A stretch of DNA of 49,982 nucleotides from Fusibacter sp. 3D3 (GTDB lineage: Bacteria; Bacillota; Clostridia; Peptostreptococcales; Acidaminobacteraceae), in assembly GCF_001748365.1 (NCBI RefSeq), contig NZ_BDHH01000002.1, positions 1 through 49,982 of the forward strand, in the 5' to 3' direction. The notes below the pieces were generated by a model. It was not told the DNA's origin and did no database searches. It worked only from the letters and a program-made list of their open reading frames with translations. Made by a program: the position numbers and the translations under genes. This document shows, one piece after another, positions 43,435 to 49,982 of this stretch (within the stretch, counting starts at the first letter, position 1; every line of letters starts with the position of its first letter).

Positions 43435-45250
43435 ATTGTCCTCCTTCATCATCATCATCATCATCGTTATTGTCTTTTACTGTGATTTTCCAATCTACAG
43501 TTTTTTGGTATTCATCCCACATGCTTTTATACAGTCCACCCTTATCTATTAAAAAAGTGTGTGAACCCTCTTCAACGATTCTGCCATTTTCAATCACTAA
43601 AATTCTGTCTACATTTTGTACACTTGTGAGACGATGAGCGATCATAAGTGTTGTCTTCCCACGACTGAGTGCCTTAAGTGCCTTCTGTATCAAATGCTCA
43701 TTTTCAGGATCAGCAAAAGCGGTGGCTTCATCTAAAATCACGATGGGCGCATTTTTCACCATGGCTCTGGCAAGTGCAATTCTTTGCTGCTCCCCACCAG
43801 ATAGATAGGTCCCTTTTGATCCAATTATAGTGTTGAGACCCTCAGAAAGATTTTCAATTATTTCTTTTGATTGCGAAAAATTAATCGCATTATCAATATC
43901 ACTTTTACTTGCATTTTCTTTTCCAAATACAATATTTTCTCTCAGTGAACCTTTAAAGAGCTTGGTATTCTGAAAAACCAAGGAAACCGTTTCCATCAAC
44001 ACTTTCTTTGGAATGGCTTTAACATTAACACCTCCAATGAGCACTTCGCCTTCATCTACATCCCAAAATCGCGCAGCTAATCTTGCAATGGTTGTCTTCC
44101 CACCTCCAGAGGCGCCCACAAGTGCAATGGTTTCTCCAGCATTTAGCTTAAAACTAATCTTATCAATAGCACGTTTATCGCTGCCTTCATATGAAAACGC
44201 CACTTCCTTAAATTCTAAATCATAGTTTTTAATGCGGCTAGAAGGCTCCGAATAGGACATATTTTTATACTCTAACAAATGATCCAGTCTATCGATGGCT
44301 TGCTCAGCAATCATGATATTTTGTTGAAAATGCATAGACTTCATTAAGAGCGTCGTAAAAATCGGTGAAATTAAAATGTAAAAAACAAAGTCCGTGAGCA
44401 CAAGTGAAAGTTGATCCCCTCTTCCCACTAAAAAAACAGCCATTGGAATCAAGAAAAAAGCTGCGGATTGCATCACCGTGGTGAAAAAAGACATCGGTTT
44501 TCTCCAAAGCACTGTGTAAGCGTGAACCATTTCTTTATATCTAATAATGCTATTGTAAAATCGTTTAAAAGAAAAAATAGTCTGTCCAAAAGTTTTTACA
44601 ACTGGAATCCCACGGATATATTCCACAGATTCCGAACTCATTTCTTCCAAAGAATCGTAGTAATTTTTTTGGAATTTTTGGCCTTCTTCACTCATCATAA
44701 ATCTCATTGTCATAAATCCCAATGCAATCGGAATAAGAGAAACCAGTCCCATTCTCCAGTCCACTAAAATGATCAGAACAATTAGAGTAATGGGAGAAAT
44801 TACGCTGCCAGCCATATCTGGAAGCTGATGTGCTAAAAAGTTATGCGTTGTTGAAGCGCCATCATTTACAATTTTACGTATCTTCCCACTTGAATGCTGA
44901 TCAAAAAAACCAAGGGGCATTCCCATTATTTTTGCCATCCCCACTTTTTGCATACCTACTTCTACTCTAAAAGCGGCAAGATGAGAACTCATAAGAGCTA
45001 AAAAATAGATTACAATTCCACTCACAGCGCTTGCAAATGCAAGCCACGCATAAAAACTGATGTTCAAAGTATCCATTGAATGAGGATTAGATAATATTTC
45101 ACGTACGATATACCATACAAACACAAACGGCAATATATTGAGAATTGCCGAAACGCCTGACAATACTAAAGCAAGGGGTAAAAGCACTTTTTTCTTGCCC
45201 ATATACGGTATAAATCTTTTTAAAACAAAACTTTTTTTTATAACTGGCAT
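43427..45250 (-). CDS. ABC half-transporter, ATPase/permease, first of pair
   Basis: This 607-aa protein has six membrane helices and a nucleotide-binding domain with Walker A GASGGGKTT, signature LSGGEQQRIALARAM and Walker B IVILDEATAFADPENE. The D-loop AFADPE, in place of the common SALD, is what I know from YbtP/Q-like siderophore importers. The C-terminus ends in six aspartates coded by GAT repeats that double as the ATG run before the next gene. It starts 13 bases after the EcfA gene. Confidence 0.93.
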   Translation of the reverse strand: MPVIKKSFVLKRFIPYMGKKKVLLPLALVLSGVSAILNILPFVFVWYIVREILSNPHSMDTLNISFYAWLAFASAVSGIVIYFLALMSSHLAAFRVEVGMQKVGMAKIMGMPLGFFDQHSSGKIRKIVNDGASTTHNFLAHQLPDMAGSVISPITLIVLIILVDWRMGLVSLIPIALGFMTMRFMMSEEGQKFQKNYYDSLEEMSSESVEYIRGIPVVKTFGQTIFSFKRFYNSIIRYKEMVHAYTVLWRKPMSFFTTVMQSAAFFLIPMAVFLVGRGDQLSLVLTDFVFYILISPIFTTLLMKSMHFQQNIMIAEQAIDRLDHLLEYKNMSYSEPSSRIKNYDLEFKEVAFSYEGSDKRAIDKISFKLNAGETIALVGASGGGKTTIARLAARFWDVDEGEVLIGGVNVKAIPKKVLMETVSLVFQNTKLFKGSLRENIVFGKENASKSDIDNAINFSQSKEIIENLSEGLNTIIGSKGTYLSGGEQQRIALARAMVKNAPIVILDEATAFADPENEHLIQKALKALSRGKTTLMIAHRLTSVQNVDRILVIENGRIVEEGSHTFLIDKGGLYKSMWDEYQKTVDWKITVKDNNDDDDDDEGGQCA

Positions 45251-45263
45251 ACTGTGCCTCCTT

Positions 45264-46742
45264 TTAATTTGTATTCATATCATTGAAACAATCCATGAGT
45301 TTTTTTTCAGTTTCTGGATTCAAGGCAAAATCTTTAAAAATGCCCCCGTTTTTCAAATAAATAATTCGGTTACACACATTTGTAATAAACTCATAATCGT
45401 GAGTAATCAAGATGACCGCTTTGCCTGCCATTGCCAAATCCGTTACACTTTTACACACTCTTTCCATATTGAACCGATCTAATCCGCTGGTGGGTTCATC
45501 CATAATCACAACACAAGATGCCTTTACCAAAGACAACCCTATTGTTACCCTTTGTTTCTGTCCACCTGATAAAGCGGCTGGATGGTTCTCTTTAAATTTC
45601 AATAGGTCCAGCGCAGTAAGGGCATTCTCTACTTTTACTTCTATATCTGAAACCTTTTCATTGCCAATTGAAAGCTCTTTTTCTACACTTTCAGTAAACA
45701 ATTGATAATCGGCATCCTGCATAACAAACGAGACATGTTCTCTTCGCTTTCTATAAGATGTTGCTCTCTCCTTAAAAAAAACACTTCCGGCTTTTTCTCG
45801 ATAAACACCTGATAAAAGACGTCCGAGTGTTGTCTTTCCCACGCCATTATTGCCAATAAGACCAACAACCTCGCCTTCACAACATTTGAAACTGATATTT
45901 TCTAGAATTCTATTGTATTTCTTATAAGAAAAAGCAACACGGTCTAACTTCATAACCTCCTTTGCATCTTCCAAAACAGGCTTTCCCCTGATTGGATTTC
46001 TAAAGAGCATCATGCTCCTAAGTCCTCTATTCATCAATGCGTCATTTGAAAGTTTAAGGAACTCTACCTGAGTGAATTGCTCTTTTAGTACACCTTCATC
46101 AAAATAGAGCACTTTATCTAGCAATTCTTTTAGGTAGTATAGTCTATGCTCAGAAATAATAATCGTATAGCCTTGCGCTTTCAACCGCTTTAGCACATCC
46201 TTCAATCTTTCAATAGACTGATAATCTAAATTTGAAGAAGGTTCGTCGAGCACAAGTATTTTGGACTGTAAAGTATGCACCGACGCGATTGCAAGTTTTT
46301 GCTTTTCACCACTTGAAAGCTTAAAAATACTCTTCCCGATAAGATGTTCAATCCCCATACAGCGTGTTGCCGTTTCGATTCTTTTAGAAATTTCAGCACG
46401 CTGAACCCCAAAGTTTTCACACGTGAAAGCCAATTCAGATAAAGTATCCACCGTAAAAAACTGACTTCTTGGGTCTTGAAAAACAGATCCAACCTTTTCG
46501 GAAATTAAATGAATAGGTAACGTATCCATATCCACATTTTCAATCATTACCTTCCCCTGAAATTCACCTTCGAAATATTTGGGCACAAGACCATTAATAC
46601 ACCTTGTAATTGTTGATTTACCACAGCCACTTCTGCCCGTTATAACCACCAATTCCCCTTGATTAATCTTGAAATTCACTTTGGAAATGCTATGGGTTTC
46701 ACTACCCTCATATTTAAAACTTACATTATCAAAAACAATCAT
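45264..46742 (-). CDS. ECF transporter double ATPase (EcfA1-EcfA2 fusion)
   Basis: This 492-aa cytoplasmic protein has two ABC ATPase domains. The first (about 1-220) has Walker A GRSGCGKST, the Q loop FQDPRSQFF, signature LSSGEKQKLAIA and Walker B ILVLDEPSSNLD. The second (about 265-485) has GNNGVGKTT, LSGGQKQRVTIG and VVIMDEPTSGLD. ECF modules usually use two separate ATPases; the fused form is known in many Clostridia and archaea. It drives substrate release with EcfT, encoded 21 bases upstream. Confidence 0.95.
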   Translation of the reverse strand: MIVFDNVSFKYEGSETHSISKVNFKINQGELVVITGRSGCGKSTITRCINGLVPKYFEGEFQGKVMIENVDMDTLPIHLISEKVGSVFQDPRSQFFTVDTLSELAFTCENFGVQRAEISKRIETATRCMGIEHLIGKSIFKLSSGEKQKLAIASVHTLQSKILVLDEPSSNLDYQSIERLKDVLKRLKAQGYTIIISEHRLYYLKELLDKVLYFDEGVLKEQFTQVEFLKLSNDALMNRGLRSMMLFRNPIRGKPVLEDAKEVMKLDRVAFSYKKYNRILENISFKCCEGEVVGLIGNNGVGKTTLGRLLSGVYREKAGSVFFKERATSYRKRREHVSFVMQDADYQLFTESVEKELSIGNEKVSDIEVKVENALTALDLLKFKENHPAALSGGQKQRVTIGLSLVKASCVVIMDEPTSGLDRFNMERVCKSVTDLAMAGKAVILITHDYEFITNVCNRIIYLKNGGIFKDFALNPETEKKLMDCFNDMNTN

Positions 46743-46763
46743 TTCATCTCCTTCAATGTCTTT

Positions 46764-47492
46764 CTATAAAACCCATACAGCACGATCTACTAAAAACACA
46801 AAAATACTTGCCATCAGCGCAACAGTAAGAATTGCACCATCAAACTTTTTAAATTCAACATCAAAATAAGCGCTTCTTTTAACATCGTGTTCCACACCTC
46901 TGGTAAGGGCTGTTGCTGTCAATTCTTCAGAAATTTTCAAGCTTCTGAAAAGAAGAGGAATTAGTGAATATTCTACGGTTCTCACTGGATATCGAAGTAT
47001 ATTTTTAAATGAAATCCCGATGCCTCTTAAATGCATACTCTCTTTGCTAAATGCCATTTCTGATTGAATTGTTGGCACAAATCTAAAAGCGACAATAATC
47101 GCTAACATGATGCCTTTGGGCAACTTCATTTTCTCAATTGCTGTGATCATCTCACTCGTTTTAATTGTATTCACAAGTATAGATGCAATCATAACAATCG
47201 GTATAAATTTGCTGAATAAATAAAACAGCAGACTAAAAAGTAGTTTCGCATTTCCAAATGGATACATCAAGAAAAAATAATTTAAAAATACAATTGCAAG
47301 ATAGCTTGCTGCAAAAGCAAATGCTTTTTTATACATTTTCACCGTAACCATTAGCAAAAATGCAATTGTAAAGCATAAATGGTTGGCCATTTCACTTGAT
47401 ACAATAAACATCGTAATACAAAATAAAACATTTAATATAAACAATGTCCTCGGGTCAATTTTAAATGCATTTTGACTTGGAAAAACGCTCAT
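46764..47492 (-). CDS. ecfT: ECF transporter transmembrane component EcfT
   Basis: This 242-aa membrane protein has five hydrophobic segments and two cytoplasmic coupling helices with Ala-Arg-Gly-like motifs (ALTRGVEHDVKRS near residue 205, and MHLRGIGISFKN near 155), which contact the two ATPase domains. AAGGAGG precedes ATG 47492. It is the first gene of the six-gene transport operon and lies directly behind the promoter with a Fur-like box. Confidence 0.92.
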   Translation of the reverse strand: MSVFPSQNAFKIDPRTLFILNVLFCITMFIVSSEMANHLCFTIAFLLMVTVKMYKKAFAFAASYLAIVFLNYFFLMYPFGNAKLLFSLLFYLFSKFIPIVMIASILVNTIKTSEMITAIEKMKLPKGIMLAIIVAFRFVPTIQSEMAFSKESMHLRGIGISFKNILRYPVRTVEYSLIPLLFRSLKISEELTATALTRGVEHDVKRSAYFDVEFKKFDGAILTVALMASIFVFLVDRAVWVL

Positions 47493-47531
47493 AATAACCT
47501 CCTTGTATGCATCAAAGCAAGTTTCTAAATC

Positions 47532-47560
47532 ATTATATTGAGAATGATTCTCACTGTCTA
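47532..47560 (-). promoter_or_regulatory. operon promoter with Fur-like box in the spacer
   Basis: Minus-strand TAGACA (47555-47560), a 17-base spacer and TATAAT (47532-47537). The perfect palindrome TGAGAATGATTCTCA (47539-47553) fills the spacer and fits the 7-1-7 Fur/Zur/PerR pattern TGAnAATnATTnTCA. Iron-loaded Fur would block polymerase here. Confidence 0.75.
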
Positions 47561-47587
47561 CTCCAAAAAAACGCCTTCAGCAGCTCC

Positions 47588-47617
47588 AAAAAACAAAAAG
47601 CCCTAAAAAGGACTTTT
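47588..47617 (-). terminator. terminator of the AraC-type regulator gene
   Basis: Minus-strand AAAAGTCC and GGGCTTTT pair around TTTTTA and run into TGTTTTTT. The stem overlaps the regulator's stop codon, so the downstream transport operon depends on its own promoter. Confidence 0.65.
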
Positions 47618-48590
47618 ATAATTTTCGATATTCTAATGGCGTCATCTGGTTATACACTTTAAAAAGTTGTGCAAATTTACTGGGGTTCTCATACCCCACT
47701 TCATTGGCAATCTGCAAAATGGAAAGGTCCGTATTTCTAAGCAACTCCATTGCTCTTCCAACCCTTATTTTTTTAATATAATTATGGACCGTATCCCCTG
47801 TTATTTCTTTAAACCCATTTTGTAGTTTGTATACGCTCATATCCAATTGGCTTGCCAAAGCCTTCACTGAGGGGCTAGATTCAAGATTGTTCTCAATGAT
47901 TTCTTGCGCTCGTAATATTTTTTCTCTTTCTGCCATTATAGCGCCACATTGATTGCAAGGTTTATTTTTTTCATATATCAATCGTGCAACCAATTCCAAA
48001 GTCTTAGATTTAAGGCTCACGTATCCAAACATTTCATCCTTAGACAATTCATCTATCTTCTTTGTGATCTTATCCACTTCATAGCTTGCTTTCTCTACAA
48101 TTAAAATTTCTTTTTTAAACAGCATATCCAAATGGCGTTGCCAATCCAACAGAGTCTCCGCCTTCCACTTGGGGTCTGTCGCCTTGTTTATAATCTCACA
48201 ACTCATGGAAATCGAAATTGTTTTGCAGTTTTTATACTTAAATTGAAATTTCTCTACATTATTAAGCATTTTATAAATAAAAGCATCTCCTGCCCTGATC
48301 GTGTAAACCTTACGACTCGGCAGCATTAAAATCTCAGCTTCACCACAGTAGCAATAACCGACTTCTAGAAGATTTTCTTCAAAACCCCTGTTATCAAACT
48401 CCATTTCCAAAAGGTTAAAGGACTCTAGCATGGTAATCTCTAGCCCCTCTTCCGTGCGCAATCTTAATAAGCTTCCTGATCCTAAGCCATCTTCAAGAAT
48501 ATATTTCTCCCCAAAGCGCTCATTGCAGACTTTACACCGATACGCACTTTTTATATTGTTAAAATAAGACTCAAATATGTCTGTTTTCAT
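47616..48590 (-). CDS. AraC family regulator with cysteine pairs
   Basis: This 324-aa regulator has two AraC helix-turn-helix motifs at the C-terminus (SVKALASQLDMSVYKLQNGFK and LSILQIANEVGYENPSKFAQ, residues 240-312), resembling YbtA/PchR-type activators of siderophore uptake. The N-terminal domain is cupin-like (residues 40-130). C19-x2-C22, C80-x-C82 and C212-x2-C215 could bind iron, heme or a cluster; this is inference. It has its own promoter with a second Fur-like box and is followed by the ECF/ABC operon, its likely target. Confidence 0.9.
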   Translation of the reverse strand: MKTDIFESYFNNIKSAYRCKVCNERFGEKYILEDGLGSGSLLRLRTEEGLEITMLESFNLLEMEFDNRGFEENLLEVGYCYCGEAEILMLPSRKVYTIRAGDAFIYKMLNNVEKFQFKYKNCKTISISMSCEIINKATDPKWKAETLLDWQRHLDMLFKKEILIVEKASYEVDKITKKIDELSKDEMFGYVSLKSKTLELVARLIYEKNKPCNQCGAIMAEREKILRAQEIIENNLESSPSVKALASQLDMSVYKLQNGFKEITGDTVHNYIKKIRVGRAMELLRNTDLSILQIANEVGYENPSKFAQLFKVYNQMTPLEYRKL

Positions 48591-48657
48591 TTTCGCAACC
48601 TCACGAACAATGCCCTCGCGAATATAAGCAATGCCATTTCAAAGCTTTTCGCTTAAT

Positions 48658-48707
48658 TGATATTCGTTCTCATTTACAATTATATTTTACATTTTTTAAC
48701 CTGTCAA
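48658..48707 (-). promoter_or_regulatory. AraC-gene promoter with Fur-like box at the start site
   Basis: Minus-strand TTGACA (48702-48707), 17-base spacer, TATAAT (48679-48684): a near-consensus promoter. TGAGAACGAATATCA (48658-48672) matches the Fur 7-1-7 pattern at 12 of 14 positions and covers the expected start of transcription, a repressing position. Confidence 0.65.
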
Positions 48708-48724
48708 TATCTATATCACATTAC

Positions 48725-48770
48725 AAAAGCGCTGTTCATCCCTATATCAACACCTTGATGAACAACGCTT
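48725..48770 (-). terminator. terminator of the second diguanylate cyclase gene
   Basis: Minus-strand AAGCGTTGTTCATC and GATGAACAGCGCTT form a 14-bp stem with one mismatch, followed by TTGT. Confidence 0.75.
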
Positions 48771-48778
48771 CTAGTCAT

Positions 48779-49855
48779 TTAGCTTATGATGACTTTGTTT
48801 TTACCCGTTCTTTTCGCTTCATATAAATTTTGATCGGCAAGCTCAATTAATTCCAAAGACGTATGGCCATCCAGACATGCACCGCCAATACTCACCGTCA
48901 CTATAACTTCTTTTGAAAATACCAGTTCTTCAACACCAAGCCTAAATCGATCTGCGATTTTATCTGTACTATCAGAATAGATATTCGGCATGACAACCAT
49001 GAATTCTTCACCACCATATCTGCCCACGATATCACCTTCTCTGCAGTGAAGTCTGAGCATATTTGCAATCGCTTTGATCACTTCATCTCCAAAAAGATGT
49101 CCGTAAGTGTCATTAATATGCTTGAAATCGTCAATATCTAGTATCAATATGCACAGATGTCCTTTACGATTAAAACTGTATTCTATGGATTTAGAAATGA
49201 AATCGTGGATATAGGCATTGTTGTAAAGTTGCGTCATGGAATCTCTTATAGCGAGGTCTGCGAGTTTTTCATTCTGTTCTTGAAGTATAATATGACTTCT
49301 TTTAATTTCAAATCTCTGTTTGGCAAACTGTCTTGCCAAGCTGATGGCTATTACTGTATACAGGATGGATTTGAACATGATGTCTGTGGTAAAATAAGAT
49401 TCTTCGTAGAGCATATTGCCCACCGAAAGAAAGACGACATTGTTAAGTGCCATCAAAAAAGTCGTGTATTCACGCCTCATGGTGATCATCATCGCCAAAG
49501 TCACAATCACAAGTGCAAAAACTGTCATATCGATTGGATTTACTTGATGAAGCAATGTAAAGCCAGTCCCCCATATCATCAAAAAAACAAAATATATTTT
49601 TTCAAGAATTGCATTGATCATGATATTAACATAATTTTTTTTCTTTTGATAATAAATAACGGGCAAAATCACCAAATGAAATGCTGCGATTATCAAGCTG
49701 TAAAATCTAACGTCATCGCGAAATGTGCCCAACACTGATAATATCAAGCCAAAAGATTCCACAAGTGTATACATCCCACCTATAATCAAAATGCGATCTA
49801 AATTTTCTTGATGCACAATTGCGTGAACTCTTTGATTTTGAGTCAAATCCACCAC
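48779..49855 (-). CDS. membrane diguanylate cyclase (GGDEF)
   Basis: This 358-aa protein has six hydrophobic segments in residues 20-180, a short coiled linker and a GGDEF domain (about 195-358): RDSMTQLYNNAYIHDF, LDIDDFKHINDTYGHLFGDEV, the active-site motif GRYGGEEFMVV and ADQNLYEAKRTGKNKV. RxxD (REGD) stands five residues before GGEEF, the product-inhibition site, so this enzyme is probably feedback-controlled, unlike the GGDEL protein at 13.8 kb. The start is a GTG at 49855 with AGAGGTG upstream. It is monocistronic, with a terminator after it. Confidence 0.93.
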   Translation of the reverse strand: MVDLTQNQRVHAIVHQENLDRILIIGGMYTLVESFGLILSVLGTFRDDVRFYSLIIAAFHLVILPVIYYQKKKNYVNIMINAILEKIYFVFLMIWGTGFTLLHQVNPIDMTVFALVIVTLAMMITMRREYTTFLMALNNVVFLSVGNMLYEESYFTTDIMFKSILYTVIAISLARQFAKQRFEIKRSHIILQEQNEKLADLAIRDSMTQLYNNAYIHDFISKSIEYSFNRKGHLCILILDIDDFKHINDTYGHLFGDEVIKAIANMLRLHCREGDIVGRYGGEEFMVVMPNIYSDSTDKIADRFRLGVEELVFSKEVIVTVSIGGACLDGHTSLELIELADQNLYEAKRTGKNKVIIS

Positions 49856-49933
49856 TTTTTAACACCTCTTTTTTACCGCCAAACCCTTACTGTAAGTCTC
49901 CACCTATTGCATGTATACCCCCTTTTTCTCATT

Positions 49934-49982
49934 TTAAGAGCTCATGCTTCTGATCAAATTCACCATCTCAATAGCACCCATT
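49934..49982 (-). CDS. C-terminal end of a gene entering from the right edge
   Basis: The minus strand is open from the window edge for 15 codons (MGAIEMVNLIRSMSS) to a TAA at 49934. It is too short to identify, and could be chance. Confidence 0.25.
   Translation of the reverse strand, partial: MGAIEMVNLIRSMSS

Noticed and set aside
49157-49738. 193-codon plus-strand frame
   Set aside because: It is the antisense shadow of the GGDEF protein's membrane region; composition is His/Lys/Phe-rich and unlike a real protein.
1-49982. tRNA, rRNA and common riboswitches (c-di-GMP, THF, cobalamin)
   Set aside because: No cloverleaf or conserved riboswitch core was recognised on either strand, including upstream of fhs and the cyclase genes; a covariance-model search would be needed to exclude divergent ones.

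Overview
The window is A+T-rich DNA from a Gram-positive, spirochaete-free, Clostridia-like anaerobe. Support for this: strong AGGAGG-type ribosome sites before nearly every gene, an agr-type peptide quorum-sensing locus, an S-layer (SLH) protein, reversible one-carbon enzymes (formate--THF ligase, formate channel) beside histidine catabolism, and a Firmicute-type Fur box. The gene content would fit an amino-acid fermenter of the Fusibacter/Acidaminobacter kind, but the genus cannot be fixed from the sequence alone. No rRNA, tRNA, CRISPR array or intact transposon was seen.

Layout. 1-3.4 kb: a surface-protein operon (SLH protein plus a partial PKD-like exported protein) and an unlisted 45-aa gene, each behind an extended -10 promoter. 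3.6-13.6 kb (all minus strand): fhs, a formate/nitrite-type channel, a large BTAD/AAA/TPR regulator, urocanate hydratase, a CstA-type carrier and an unknown partner; together they suggest histidine breakdown with formyl-THF used for ATP and formate export. 13.7-16.4 kb: a Cache-type diguanylate cyclase with an atypical GGDEL motif and an orphan gene framed by related hairpins. 16.4-20.8 kb: sbcCD. 21.0-24.9 kb: a complete agr system in the order agrA-agrC-(operator/promoter)-agrB-agrD, followed by two small membrane-protein genes; the agrD peptide gene is too short to appear in ordinary ORF lists. 25.0-27.7 kb: a MerR/zinc-ribbon/methyltransferase fusion and an MFS exporter.

28.1-32.4 kb is an accessory, defence-like stretch: an XRE/ImmA/PIN operon bordered by short repeats, a membrane-anchored protein with a cytidine-deaminase-like signature, and an AbiE toxin-antitoxin pair with a perfect 16-bp inverted repeat over its promoter. 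32.8-37.2 kb: a chemotaxis receptor, the decayed remains of a two-component system, and an autoregulated MarR-MATE operon. 37.2-39.5 kb: two overlapping PIN-like nuclease genes (YaiI/YqxD and NYN-LOTUS) and an MscS channel.

39.7-48.7 kb is a six-gene transport operon (EcfT, double EcfA ATPase, two YbtP/Q-like ABC half-transporters, an MptD-type S component, MATE) preceded by an AraC-type regulator. Both promoters carry Fur-like 7-1-7 boxes in repressing positions, which points to iron or metallophore/tetrapyrrole uptake. 48.8 kb to the end: a second diguanylate cyclase with a product-inhibition site, and the last codons of a further gene.

The most interesting items are the agr locus with its predicted CMAWS ring peptide and 21-bp-period LytTR operator, the Fur-controlled hybrid ECF/ABC/MATE system, the membrane-anchored deaminase-like protein, and the MerR-methyltransferase fusion.
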